NCBI GenBank assembly: GCA_001510575.1
Contig: LNGK01000011.1
Coordinates: 834,577 to 898,576, forward strand
Direction of reading: 5' to 3'
Origin: Knoxdaviesia capensis
Taxonomy: Eukaryota > Ascomycota > Sordariomycetes > Microascales > Gondwanamycetaceae
Length of the DNA stretch: 64,000 bases
The notes under the pieces: model-generated
Told to the model about the DNA's origin: nothing
The model's input: the letters and a program-made list of their open reading frames with translations, nothing else
The model's database searches: none
Shown: one piece after another, positions 44,511-57,538 of the stretch
How the letters are laid out: each line of letters begins with the position of its first letter
Numbering within the stretch: position 1 is the first letter of the stretch
Made by a program: the position numbers and the translations under genes

Positions 44511-47500
44511 CGGTGCAATATCAAAGCTGGAATAAGATCACCAGGCAGATCATCGAACTTCACCACTTCTCGTCACATCATGTCACGACCGAGTTGTGGT
44601 TCGGGATACTTAGACTCATCTTAGCAATCAAAATTGCTCGTCGTGGATGATATATCAGGGCCCATTCACGTTTCCATCTCGACCGTGGTTCGTGGCCCTC
44701 AGGCTCTCACGCACAAGCAGGGTCGGAGAAAGGAGACCGTCAACCAAACGTGATAACCTGGCTAGTGTCCAAGTTCAACGGATAGACGTGAAATTTTGCT
44801 GGAAATTGTCATGTCGTTAGGGTTGTAGTTCTAAGATTTCCTCCTATACAGAGAGTCTCTTAAACGCACCCTACCCCCCGGCGTCCTTGAGCCAGAGGTT
44901 GGTTACCTTGCCGGGCCAGGCCAGTATCTGAATCCTTTGTGTCACGGCCAGGGAGCACCGGAGAGATTACCATCAAGGGACACGCGGGTATGAGGGCTCA
45001 TGGGGTGAATGCTCTAGGAGGCGATGTGTATGACGAGATCCCAGCATCAACGTGCTCTCCGTAGGGGGTGAGAGTATGGGCATAACGGGCCAAGCCATGA
45101 ATATTATGGAAGTTCTGCTGATGAGAAGATGACTGGGTGGTTCCGAAAGGCTGAGCTTGCATGCGGCATTGCCTCGGGAAGCACCCCTTCCGGACGGGGA
45201 GAGAGAGGATTGGTATGAAATGAGGTACGACGCCGAGAAGCTCCTCCATGTCCATATCTGGACGGGCCAAGAAATCGTGGAAAAGAAATTGGGCACGCAT
45301 TACACCGGCAGGCGGCCATGGGAAGGAAAGTCTGCCACAGTTATTCACCCTTCTAAGATCAAATAAAAGGAATTCAGTCATAAGTAAATGCACACCTCCT
45401 TACATAGTGGGGGTATTCACGTTCGGGCAACACAAGACGGACACCGGACGGGGGAGAGTTGTGAAATGTCCAATATCGGGTGATCAAATTAGACAGCGGC
45501 TTTGTTGTGTTTATGCAGATCACCTGTGCACATCCTGTCAGAGGAGATCGAGAGCAGTCGGAGCACTGCGGGAGGCCGAGCGCGCTGCAGATGGCCTATC
45601 CGTGGCTTGAAAAACGGCATATCAAAAAGAGACGAACAGTGAAGCAGTTAAAGGGTCCTTTGAGAGGAAAACGGAAGGCAGAATATGTCTGCCCATCGAA
45701 AACAGAATGCAACAGAAAATGAGTGTCAAACTGCACCCTAACATGCGCCCCCGAAATACTTTCTACATGCAACATATCGTAAAGGGCCCTGCACCCAAAA
45801 GGCTGTCGTTGGCAGCTTCGAAAGATGCGTCTCAAAAGGCCAGCACGGTAGTTAGTGATCAGTTTAATAGCCTCAATTTCCATACGTCCAGAGGGCAATC
45901 AAATTGTTATTCTCGGGTCTATCTGTTAAGCGTCAATTACATGTTGCAAACTCCACGACTTTAAGAATTAAACTCGATCTGAAGTTGGAGATGCCCAAGG
46001 TTCCGGAGGGGGTGTGAACTGTGGACATGTGCCTGCGAAATAATTCTCCAAAAAATCTGGCATATTCGAGAAGCACGAGAACAGCTTCGGATCTCGAGCT
46101 CCTCAATCTGGAGTCCATGAAGCTATCCACAGTAACGGAGAGAAAAAGAAACCAACATGAAGAGGGCCCGGGACACTGGCACGGTAAAGAAACATAGCAT
46201 GTTGACGATACAGGAGAGGGAAGCTACAGCGCTAAAGAAACACAGTCTGGGCGCTGAACGGGCGAAAAGAGAGCAAAGAAACCAGCCCCCCGGAAATCTG
46301 ATTGCAAGCTTGGGGCCGGGGAGGGGGAGTTGGGAGTTAAGGTTAGGGTTACCCGACCGTTATCCGGGGGTTCGGGATGATGATGCATATTGGACACGCA
46401 CGGTGAGCGGAAATGGCTAGGAATAAAATCAGCTGGGACTACTACATAGTTGTATGAATGGATATAGCAGGACGAGTGCATGAATCAATGCCGGTGACAG
46501 ACCGCACTGTCTCCGGGCTGTAACATGAGTGGTGAAGTGTGTGGATCTGGCCTCAGGAACTCTCACCCGCCCTGAATCCAACCGAAGGGGACAACAGGGA
46601 ACACACTATCATTAGTTCGGAGCTCGATACCGGCTCCGGTTCTCATATGGTGCTCAAGCTACGTGATATACCAAAAATGGCCAAGCCAAGCTAGTTCGGT
46701 ATTTGACGGGCGCCCCGTTGGAGATTCGAGAGCGGTGAGCTCTCAACAGAGAGGCACTTGACCAGTATGTTTCTTTTTCTTCCGACCTCTGCCCAAGCTG
46801 GAATTCAGAAACATGTTATCTCACTTTCTTTTAACCCCGGATTCCCCGCATCGTCTAAGGTCCTGGTCCTCCTTGGTTCGCTGTTTTGGTGTCCCCCGTT
46901 CCCCAGATATATAAAATAAAATAAAACACTCAAGACGGAAGGGTGGGGAGAGTGAAGACGCCGATTGTGGAGTCGTGTCTGCCCCGGACGTCAAAAGTCA
47001 GTCTGGCGAGCTAGGCAGGTCCGAGCGAGCCACCTCGATTGTTAATAGCCTCTCTGACGAGAAGCCAGAAGGGGCAAGAATGCCCGCCGGCATGCTACTG
47101 AGGTCCGTGTGATCTGTTTCCCCGGACTTCTTCTTTTTGTTGTCTCGGGCAGAATGGAGTCCGAGCTGTCAAGAAGACAGACTGATATGGTGATCAGGAC
47201 ATATGATGTGTGAGGCTTGGCTGTGCTATTTCATGTAGATGCCGGCATGGACTACTGGAAGATCCAGAACTGCCTTCTGCCTCCAAGTACAAACGTAGGT
47301 AGCTATCGTGTGGTGCGTTCTCACTCCTCCCCGGATTCAAGTTTCCACCTCATACAAAGAGAAGTGGGGAAGCACAGCGTGCAGAAGAAGACGGGGAACA
47401 GATGACGGATGAGAACCCCCAGTCTTCCCTAGAAAGAGAGATAATACAACGCCCCAAAGGGGATGAATATCCATCAACAAATCACCAAAAAGGGCGATGT

Positions 47501-50500
47501 GCGACTCTAGTTTGGTTTTCACCGGATTTTGGGCGACGGGCTCGAGTTTGGTGGGCGGGCTCCATAGAGCGGCCCCAGAAATGGGCCCCGAGGAATAGGT
47601 GATCTGGGGCCTGGTGTTCTTTATTTGGAGCGTCGGACTCATGGTATCTTCCTTTTGTCATGCTATTTTCGTTCGTGTGATCTTGTCCTGTCGCTAGCGT
47701 TTTCGAGAGGTGCAAAGAAAGAGAGCTTTACCCAGTACGGGTTGGTCTTTCATGCGTCTGCCGAGACTTCTTACCAGATAGGAATAGAAGAGGGCGTCAA
47801 ATAAACGTTTGGCGATCGAGACTACCTGGAGTTGTCCCATCCATTTCAGCTTCCGCAGCGATTAGAAGTCCTTCCCAACGAACAGTATCGTCTGCTCGCC
47901 CTCTCCAGTATTTCCATGTCCAGTTAACGCCTGTGTGCTTCCCATCTTCACGCACCTACCGGCATGCCGAGACGAGCCTAGAATGGAAGCAGTTAGGAGG
48001 TTGGGAGCGTATGCTAGACCTGGAATCATCTGGGTGCGCTGGGCTTTGCTGCAGTATTGGTCCTGTGAACAGTTGGATGGATTGCTATTCGATATGCAAC
48101 ACCTCGAGAGATCATGAGAGATTGACAAGAGTTCGATAATGCCCAACCTTTCACCCCCCCCCCTCCTTTTTTTCTTCTTTCTTTTCTTCTTGTCCTTGTC
48201 GTTGCATTTCGTTCCACATGAGACTCAAGAGAGAAAGGAGCAGCGAGCAAGTGTAGGCTTGTCCCCTGCCCGGGAAGGACATGAATTTGGGCACCGTGGC
48301 GCTCAGACTGTTCGGCATTGTCCCTGCGTAAAAGAAGCCCTCGGAACAGACATCTTGCGAACGATCTTATCTGCCTTTGCTTTCCCCTTCTCAAGGTCTG
48401 GGGTCCGGAAAACTGGAGTGAACCGCTATAATAGTAGCATTATTTTTCTGGACAAAAGTCAGACGGCCCGGCACAGGAATCCACTTAGAATCCGGGGAAT
48501 TAAAGGAATAAACGTTAAGAGCGTGGCGGAGACGTTAACTCGAGGCAGTGTCTGTGAGAGGGCAGATCCTGGGGATGGGCGTGCGCGATTTTCGCGCGAC
48601 ACTTCTCTTGTCTGACTACTGTATCTATCTTCTTTTTGGGCGTTCCAGGTGCCAATAATATATTTGGTCAGAAGAATTGCGTCGGGGTGGCTGATCTTTG
48701 ATTCCATAGAGCGTACATAAATGAAGTGCATCGTGTGCTGACACCTTCTCCCTCCCTGGTCAACTGCCTTGCTGGCCTGGCCGTGCGAATCGAGGGTGTA
48801 AAGCGATTGTCTGAACGGTACAGCAAAATCCTACGACATTTTCATCCACCCAGGCGCATATCCCGTCTCTCTGCGGTTATCAGATGTATTTTTATCCACA
48901 GGTGCAGGCAGGCATACATAAACATGTCCTGATCATGGCGATGCACACGGAAGACAGGCAGGATTTGCATCCACCTTTAATATGATTGATTGGAACAATC
49001 GGGCCGCCACATCCAGAAAAAAAAAAAAAGGTCCTCCCGCCGATTGCGCGGGACGCAGTGCATATTACAACCCGCGCAGCTGCCGTGGCTGCGGCTACGT
49101 GTGCAATATCCATTACCCATACACCACTGCGACACTGCACAGGCATAAGAGTAACCCTTTTTTTACGCTCTTGTACTCATGGCTGGGTTGGGGGCTCGCT
49201 TGTGCTAGAACGTGTTCTTGTAGTTTCGGCCACTTATCTGTATCTCTTTTTAGTAGATGGCGGAGTTTGAATAACCTGCTGTCGTTTTCTCCCGGAATCC
49301 TGTTGGAGGAGGGGAAAGAAAAAAAGAGAGGAAATCCCCGGGAGAATCCTGTGGCGGCGGCTAGACCATATCCGGGGGGGGGCGGCGGCGGCCGTGCATT
49401 TGGATCTAAAGAAAACCACCCAAGCAAACTTCATGCGTGTGGAATGTGTGCCTGCGAACTAGAACCCTGATTTAGAACTAACAAAAGAAAGGAACCGATG
49501 CCTTGGTGTCTCACTACGGTCCATGCGAACCCTCGCCGCTCGGTTTCTGACTCCTGGGAGACAAACCGGGTTTTGCCATCCAGGTGTGTGCAAGTGTTCA
49601 AGACCACTGCCGTATCTTCGCTTGCTTCTTTTTTTCGACGGATCGGTTCTAAAACAGATCCCTTTTCGGCCGACTCTTCTCAAGCATTCTGCTGGAGAGA
49701 AGCGATGGGGCGGCGCGAACTTGAAGCATCTCCGAAACCCAAACGGCGCGGTCGAAGACCCGATATGCAAGTCTAGCATGTGGCAAATCCCAAGTTGAGA
49801 GGGCAAAAAAAAAAAAAAGATTGCGTGGTGTCTGGGACAGACCGGACAGGCCCGGAGAATTCTTTTCTTCACCATGTGAACGAAAGTCGCCACGTTGTAC
49901 GCCCGTAGCGAACCCTCGCGAGGAGCTTGGGACAGACACAGACACTCACACAGACACCCAGAACACAAAAGACTTTTGACGGACGGGAGGGGCTGGCTGC
50001 GTTTGGAGCTCGGTTTGGGTCCGAGTAGTACAGTACTGAACACAGGCCGTTCTCGAAAGTTCACATGTGTTTGGGACTCACTCAGCTATGTGAATCTGCC
50101 TCCTTTATCCATCTCATCAAACGACCATGTGCTACAGTAACCCTAAGTAACAGTGACAGGAACCCACCAAGAAGTCGAAGAACCAAGGGACGAATGGAAA
50201 TTTGGTCATTTTGGCTGATGACAACATTGACTGGGGGGGGGGGAATAGTATAACTAACAGGGAATGGCGATAGCTTGGTCGTCGACTCTGAGGAGAGGGG
50301 ACACAAAATTTTCCTGTGCCTTTTCGTTCTGAACTTGACCTCCGCACACGCAAGCTTCAGTCCAATCCGTGGTCCGCTTCCCTTGCCCTCTTTGAACAGA
50401 AAAATGTGCAGCGGTATAAACCAGCACGGGCAACAGAACAGAGCGAGTATTGTGGGGAGGAGACGGACCTTTGAGGGTCGTACACATACAGGACATGTCT

Positions 50501-51499
50501 GGCACAGCACACGCACACACACACCAGCCAATTTAACGTTCGGGTATTAAGCTCAACAAAAAACATTGGCTAAATTACGGGGGAAAGACTTTTTTCTTTC
50601 TTTTGTTTTTAAGAGTGGGACGTTCGCCCTGAAAAGCGTGGCGGGACATGGGGTCGATCTGGGAGAAGGGATTGTTCATAAAAGAAAATATGGGAATGTG
50701 CCGTTTATATGATGGGACTCACACCCACATACAGTCAAATACGGGCTGTAAATTAATATAGGCCCTCGGGAGAATATGTGAGAGATAAACGCAGAGACAT
50801 ACAGGAGCAGCACGATATAATATGCAGCACTGAGACATCGCGAAGAACAGAACGCACGAAGGCGAACTGAATGTCAAACCATCCATGCTGTGCACAATTT
50901 CTATGGATCCCGCATAACGAAGCAGAGGAAGACGGGCCCAATTGCACTGACCTGGGTACCCACCCGTCCCTATTTGTGAGCTTTTGACAGATTATGCGTA
51001 TTCGCACAGCCTGAGAAGGGGGCACACAGAGAAACAACTTTCTCACACATTCCATTAGTACAGCAAAGCCTCGATGCCCTATCCTTGCCTGCGTGCTGGT
51101 GAGTGTTATTACGGAGGACAGTATGTCTGGGCTTCCTTTCTAGTGTACGAGTATTAGGGCCAGGATGACCGGGGGGGCAAAAGAACACCTGGAGGAAAGA
51201 AAACGCATGTGAGAAAGAGAGCCAGAGAGACCCCAAGGTTTGTTGTTGTTCTTTTAGGCCACACAAGAAGGAGTAAAAAATTACGGGAGATGAAAAAGAA
51301 AAGGAACACCCAGACGAAGAGAGAGAGGCGTGTAAGGTGCAGTCAAAACAACAGGCCGATCGGAGGGGGGCGTGCATATAGAACAAGCGAAGACTTTATA
51401 CAGTAGCGTTCACCAGCCAGTGGTCGTAGTCCACATTAGCTTGTCGGGGAAGATATTCCTGAGGGCTGGGGGGACTGGAACAGAAAACATTTTTAATTG

Positions 51500-52766
51500 G
51501 AGGTTTCTTTCCTTCTTTTATTTCTTCTTCGTCGTCGTCTTCTTCTCTTTCTTCTTCCATCCTCTGGTATCCCTCGCTTTTGCCCTGGCAACTATTCTAG
51601 ACCTTCTGTCTCAAATAGTGTCTGTGAACTGTTGAAACTTGGTAAGTGGCGTGTCTTCTAGAAGCCAGAGGGAGGAAGGGTTTGCACGTTCCGAGAAGGA
51701 GAGTTTGGGTGGTTGTCTGCCTTTGCTTTTCTTTCTCTGTCTCTTCTGGCCTCTCTCACACATTCTCACTCTCTGCCTTCTTCATCTCCATCACTTTCAG
51801 TCGTAGTCGTGCTTCTCCTCTCTCTCTTAACCCCATCTTGGTCCCTCTCCCTCTTATCAATTTTTCGTCTGCTCGAATAGACATATCTCCGTTCCTTTCC
51901 TACAATAGTCTAGACCCCCAAGACACACACAGCTGATATCCTGCAAGCTTCCCTCTTAAAAGAAATCCACCCCTCCCCTCCCCTCCCCTCCATCCTCAGT
52001 CTGCTCCTTCTTGTCACCCTAGTCTGTCTTCTCTTCCTCAGTGTGTTCATACACTCCTCCTCCGCTCTCCCCCAAACCCAAAAACCCTGTCTGCCATCGC
52101 GTATGTATACGCCCCCCTTGCTCCTCACTTAAATCTTCCAATTCTCACTTCTCACTTCTCTCCCACGTTCTGGCTGTCTGTCTCTCCTACCACGACCTAC
52201 CACCCCCTCCCCTCCCACTTTCACTCTTGGCCTGTCTCCTCCTTTCCTTCTCCTAAACCATCTCCTTGGGTTGACTTGCCACACCATTGCGCAGAGTAGC
52301 ATTGGAAGCCTTTACTGCCGAGAGCTAGCATTCGTCTTTCTCTGCTCGAGTCTCTTCTCTCTCCCCAAACAAACTTATATATCTCCATCTTCGTCCCCCC
52401 CCGTTGTGTCTCTCCTTCCATTTCTTCTCTACCCTCTTCTCCCTTTCAGGCTCATCGCCAATCCTCTTCATCCTCTCTTCTCTCTGTTTGATATCCTTTC
52501 TCTTCTTCTTTTCTTCCCTTCCCCATTTAACCTTCTGCGTCACTCTTTTACGCCAGTTCACCTTGTTCAACCCTTCTCTTCACGCCTCGCCGTTGGTCGA
52601 CCAGCTAATCTAACTTCCCTGCCGACAGGAAAGTCTTGTAGCTCGCCAGACTTCGCGACTGCTGCTCCGTTCAATCGAGAGCCCATTGGATCATCTACTT
52701 ATACCTTTTCATCCTTTCTTTTCATCCCTTGTCTTTTTTATTTCACGCGCGTCTCCTATCGCCGCT
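51500..52766 (+). promoter_or_regulatory. Long pyrimidine-rich promoter/leader of the MFS transporter
   Basis: About 1.2 kb of mostly C and T on the sense strand (densest at about 51700-52600) runs up to the MFS start codon. Short frames in it encode Ser/Leu/Phe-rich nonsense. Fungal promoters often have C/T blocks before transcription starts, but this one is exceptionally long and probably includes a long 5' UTR. Confidence 0.55.
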
Positions 52767-54668
52767 ATGACCGCAGACGAGACCAAGGTGGAGGGTGACC
52801 ACCCCCATCACCACTACCTTCGCAGGTAAGCATCAGATCGACATCAGACGTGTTCTACAAAGCCAAGGTACCGGTGGCTGACTCAAACAATCTGCATTAT
52901 AGCCATGCTCACGAAGAGGACATTCCCGGAACTGTCAACCTTCAGGTTGCTGGTAAGTTCTAACGCTACGAGACGCGCCTGTTTCCGTTTGAGATAACTA
53001 ACCCAGACGTGTGTTATCCCAATTCTAGAGGGCGAGGACGCTGGATATGGACAGGCTTTGTTTCCTGTGCCGACGTTGGACCCCAATGACCCGCTACAGT
53101 GGTCGAGCCTCAGCAAGAATCTAATCCTGATCGTGTGCTCGCTTTACTCGTTCCTGGGTAACTCGTCCCTGGTCGGTCCCTCCGTGTACATCGCCACCTT
53201 CGCGGGCGAGTTCAACATCGACTTCAACACCGCCGCCGGCCTGATCAGCTACCCCAACCTGTCCTTCGGTTTCGGCGCTCTCATCCTGGTTCCTCTGTAC
53301 CACAAGTTTGGACGTCGGCCTGTGATGCTCGGCTCGCTCATTCTGGTGAGTTTCGATTGGTTTCCTGGGAGCCGTACTCAATGCCTTGACATTCCAGGCA
53401 GTCAAACTAACCGGTTTCACTTCTAGTACTGCGCTGGTCTTATCGGTTGCTCGCAGGCCAAGTCCTACGAGGTACTCATGTTCTGCCGTGTCCTGCACAC
53501 CTTCGGCTCTGGTGTGTGCGAGGCTCTCCCCGTCCAGCTGGTGAACGACATCTTCTTCCTTCACGAGCGTGGCAAGCGTCTCGGATACTACACCGTCTGC
53601 CTGTGCCTGGGAGCTACCGGCCCCCTGTATGCCGGATACATGCTGGCTGGCGGCTACTCGTGGCGCCTGTTCTTCTACGTCGAGTTCGCCTTCGCCGTTG
53701 CTCTGCTGATCTTTGCATTCTTCGTTGTTGAGGAGACCTTCTATGACCGCAAGGCCTCGATGGCTGCCGACGCTGCCCGTGCCGGTGTTGAGGATGTTCC
53801 CAGCTCGGCTGACGGCATCACTGAGAAGGTTGACGGCGGCGTTGCTGTTACCAAGGCCCCGTCGGTTTCGTCGTCGGAGCTGCCCCCGCGCCGCAAGTAT
53901 GCCGAGACCCTCAAGTTCTGGGGCGTGTACGACAAGAATTCGGAGTTCTTCATGATGATGGCCCGCTCGTTCACCTACTTCCTCGTGCCCCACGTTCTCT
54001 GGGTTATCACCACCTACGGTATCTACATTGGTCTTGGAGCCCTGACCTTCAACTACACATTCCCCATGCTGATTGTGGCTCCTCCCTACAACTGGGACCC
54101 CATCAACTCGGGTCTGATTGCTATTGCCACCATCATCGGATACTTCCTGGCCATTCCCTTCACGTCGTCTTCTGATCGCCTGGCTGCCCGCCTTACCAAG
54201 AAGAACGGCGGTATCCGTGAGGCCGAGATGCGTCTGGGAGTCATGCTGCCTGCCATGCTTCTGTCTCCTGCCGGTCTGATTCTCTACGGTTTCGCCGCTG
54301 AGAAGCAACTCCCCTGGATTACCTACTTTATCGGTGTGGCCATGAACCAGTTCGCCTCGTACTTCTACTTCACCTTCACCCTGGCCTATGCCATCGACAG
54401 CTACACCTCCAACGTGTCGGAGATGCTGATTGCCATGAACCTGGGCAAGCAGGCCATCAGCTTCGGCATGGGCCTGGACCTGCTGAAGTGGATTCTTACC
54501 AACGGCTACGCCAAGATGATTGCTGGTGTGTTCTGCGCTCTTGTGCTTGCCAACAACCTTGCCCTGATCATCTTCATGATCTGGGGTAAGAAGATCCGTG
54601 CCTACATGTCGCGGACCTGGCTCGCTGCCGTCCACCGCAACAGTATCAAGGAGATTGCCACTGCTTAA
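52767..54668 (+). CDS. Major facilitator superfamily transporter, fungal DHA1-like, about 555 aa
   Basis: Exons 52767-52825, 52903-52952, 53029-53345 and 53427-54668. All introns are GT-AG (76-81 nt) and keep frame. The N-terminus is a short His-rich cytosolic tail, followed by the typical fungal DHA1 entry LDPNDPLQWSS and about 12 hydrophobic segments. The loop between TM2 and TM3 carries the MFS motif A remnant HKFGRRPVML (about residues 128-137). A long charged central loop (about residues 248-300, after VVEETFYD) separates the two six-helix halves. Homologues are proton antiporters or uniporters for drugs, polyamines or small metabolites at the plasma membrane; the substrate cannot be read from the sequence. 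Confidence 0.9.
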
Positions 54669-55732
54669 GCAGCAGCCGTCTTGTCTATGTCGTTTTCTTG
54701 TTCTATTTTAACTATATAAAAACAAATTGGGAATGTCTGAGGATCTATCTTGTTGAAGACTTCTTCTAACTGTTTCATGAAAATTTTACCTTTCTTAAAT
54801 AAACGGGAGGGGATTTTGATTTACACGGGTCGTTTTTTATATTCTCTTTTTATGGGCTCTTCGAATATTTTGGAGATTTTTTGGTCTGTCTATACGCCGG
54901 GACTTTTTTGATACGTCTCTCGCTCTTCCTTCTTTTTCGTTGGATCCCGTTTTTACTACCCCTATGATATCTTTCATCAACTGCAAAGCTACTACAGCAA
55001 AATGAAACCGTTTTTTCATTGTCTTGAACCGATGTTTCTTTCTAATTCCCTCTGTTGTTCTCATGTTTCCGTGTTGTCTGTGGCTTCACCCTGTCTTCTT
55101 CTGTTCTTGTTTTCCACGTGGAAATCCTCTTGTTCTGTATGGGCTCGGTCCCCGCGAAAGTTGTATATGGCGAGTTTGGCTGGTGGCTGGCCATCTAGTT
55201 GTACTGGATCCACGGCCATCGACATTTTATATTTAGAAAAGCAAAAGAAATCCACTACAAGCGAAAGATGCTCCTATGAATAGGCTTCGGAGGTGTCCTC
55301 TCAGCGAGGGGCTCCCTGGGCTTCTCTGGTTTGCATCTTTTCAGTTTGGCTAGTTGAGGGAGATTGTTTGGCGTTGTTTTTTCGGTTTGGATTACCTGGG
55401 GGGAGTGAAGTGTGAGGAGCGAGAAAAGTGCATATACGCTACAGACTGGTGAATGGGTGACGGATTCGAAGAACTGCTCTTCTGGGCTGGGTTCTTCTGT
55501 TTCTCTGGTGTCTCAAACGGGATATTGATCCAGATGCAGCGCATATGCATGCACAGATTGTAGATACTATACCAAAATACTATCCCTACAGTCCATAAAA
55601 GTGCTAGTGAACTTGTAGTGTGATTATAAAAACATACACCGAGGTAGACGACGAACCACTCCCCCTTCCGCCCCGTCCTAAGAACCTCGCCTCGCCTCCT
55701 CTCGCCTCCTCTCGAATCCAAGAACAAGCGAA
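54669..55732. other. Convergent intergenic region between the MFS and GNAT genes
   Basis: About 1.06 kb, T-rich near the MFS 3' end with AAATAAA near 54797 as a possible polyadenylation signal. No gene-like frame is seen. Confidence 0.65.
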
Positions 55733-56566
55733 CTAATCGATATCCAAAAGCATGTCATACGCCGTCCCCGGAACCAACCGGAACCCCAACCGCTGGTAGA
55801 AAGGAAGCACTTTCGCGTTCTCGTCCGACACGCCAATATGCACGCCGGTGCCCGCGGCCCCGGCGCGCCGCAGGCTCTCGACGAAGGTGCCGACCATCTT
55901 GGCGCCCCAGCCCTGGCGCTGCGCCTCGGGGAGCAGGTCGATGTGCATTGTGGCCGGGTACTTGCGCAGCCGCGCGGGTTCCGCCCCGCAGCCGCCCTCC
56001 GCGAGCACGCCGTCGCGCCAGTACCGCTCGCGGCCGTCCAGCAGGAGCGCGGCGCCGTTGTACGCAAGCTGCGTGAGCAGCTCGCCCAATCTCCCCGCGG
56101 CCACCGCCTCGCCCCAGGGTTCCAGCGCGCGCGCCACCGGCGGCCCAACCGCGCCCTCGCCCTCATGCCGTTCTCCGGCTGCTGTTCCCCGACCGAGCAC
56201 CCCACGCACGTACGACTCGTAGCCGCGCACCATGGCGCACACGTCGGCACACCCGATGACGTAGCCGGTCACGCGGCCGGTGCCGTCGTCCAGCACGAAG
56301 CACGTGGCGGGGCTGAGGTGGGTGTACTGGTGCGTCCACACGTACGGCGCGATGCGGACGGTCGAGGGGGAGGCCGCCAGGCTGGGCGGGAGGGTTGCGC
56401 GGCACTGGGTGGGTGCATGGGGTGTTAGTATCACCGGGGTTCTTTTGGCGGTGGGAGGAGGGAAGGGGCGGGGACGGGGACGTACGATGTGTGCACAGTC
56501 GTCAAAGTCCGACGGTCTATACGGCCGTATGAACGCCGCTGTCGGCTTTGGGACCTCGCTTGACAT
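55733..56566 (-). CDS. GNAT-family N-acetyltransferase, about 250 aa
   Basis: Exons on the minus strand: 56566-56486 and 56404-55733. The 81-nt intron (GTACGT and CAG ends) has length divisible by three and no stop, so retention would insert 27 mostly Pro/Arg residues after DFDDCAHI; the spliced junction (CAHI-CRATLPPSL) fits the fold better. N-terminal IRPYRPSDFDDC is the usual first strand and helix of GNAT enzymes. Motif A, QRQGWGA (residues 189-195), binds the acetyl-CoA pyrophosphate, and ENAKVLPFYQRLGF near the C-terminus is motif B. A Gly/Ala/Arg-rich insertion (about 95-130) lies between strands. The substrate is unknown. Third positions are very G/C-rich. Confidence 0.85.
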   Translation of the reverse strand: MSSEVPKPTAAFIRPYRPSDFDDCAHIVRPRPRPFPPPTAKRTPVILTPHAPTQCRATLPPSLAASPSTVRIAPYVWTHQYTHLSPATCFVLDDGTGRVTGYVIGCADVCAMVRGYESYVRGVLGRGTAAGERHEGEGAVGPPVARALEPWGEAVAAGRLGELLTQLAYNGAALLLDGRERYWRDGVLAEGGCGAEPARLRKYPATMHIDLLPEAQRQGWGAKMVGTFVESLRRAGAAGTGVHIGVSDENAKVLPFYQRLGFRLVPGTAYDMLLDID

Positions 56567-57538
56567 TGTTGGCAGTATACGCCCGGCCGGTATATATTAA
56601 ACTTGGACTTTTCGGTACATATGTGACTTAGGGACACACACGGACAACGAACACCGGTTCAGGAACTGCGGAGAACGCCTAGAACATAAGCTTTTTGATA
56701 ACCCAGAAGTTGAAAGGTGTACCTGGACCGCCGACCAATGATGATGATCTGAGGCTTCTCTGGTGATAGGTTGTGCTGTCACACAGCCTCAGTCTTTTTC
56801 CCGGATTTGGTGTACCGTGGGTGCGCTCCAAGGCCAAGGCGCATGGATCTCGGGTCGGTTCTTGTGTGTAGTGATGAAGAGTACAAGGAGCCAAAGGGAG
56901 GCTGTTGTCGTCGGAGATACATTCACGGGACTACATTCATAGGGAGACTTTCCTCGCTTTACAATAACGCCTCGACCACCTTCTCCATACTTCGCTTTTC
57001 AAGATATGCGGGGAATCCGGGCCGTGGGCCGCACCAGAAAATAAGAACAAGTGTGGCCCACAGCGATCTTCTTCACGAATCTCAATGATAACACCGGCGC
57101 GGACACATCACAACACTCCAGTTCCAGAAACAAATGCAGACAGAAGCCATCATGTATATCTGACATTATATAAGATCAAGGGCGTGTAAAGCTGTGTATA
57201 AGATACATAAAGTCCCACATGAACCACCAAAACAACATCCAAGAAAAGCAAACGAACATCGGTCGTCGTGACCAGAGACGCTCCATAAGAGAAGAAGAAA
57301 AACAAGTAAAGTGTATACAAAAAGTGGTATCCCATAAATGCACAAGATTGAAAAGAATTAAACATCGTTGCAGTATAGACGCACGCGGTCCGTGAAAAAG
57401 AAAAGAAAATCAAGACTCCCCACCAGAACCATCAAGCAGAAAGAAAGAAGGATCAACACACTGAGCTGAAAGAAAAAGCAGGAATAACAAACTATGATAC
57501 CATTTTTATACAAAACGAAAAAAGCACAGAAAAGTCCG
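56567..57538. other. Intergenic region between the GNAT gene and the large disordered protein gene
   Basis: About 970 bases; A-rich from 57120 to 57530. It contains the GNAT promoter side (56567-56700) and the 3' flank of the next gene. No supported gene. Confidence 0.6.

Larger units (their letters stand above)
37397..51499. other. Gene desert (14 kb) with microsatellites, palindromes and possible decayed genes
   Basis: No full-length gene of a known family is visible. Frames are short and mostly overlap on both strands. Base composition looks balanced, so there is no obvious RIP-type A/T collapse and no terminal repeats of a transposon. Items worth noting are listed separately: a poly(C)26 run, two identical 12-bp palindromes, a possible small secreted ORF at 38428 and possibly frameshifted reading frames at 40918-41355 and 44027-44510. 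A further unassigned 100-aa frame without low complexity lies at 40185-40487 (minus). Confidence 0.5.

Noticed and set aside
53121..54635. 504-codon frame antisense to the MFS gene
   Set aside because: Mirror of the MFS coding frame; the product is His/Gly/Glu-rich with no family.
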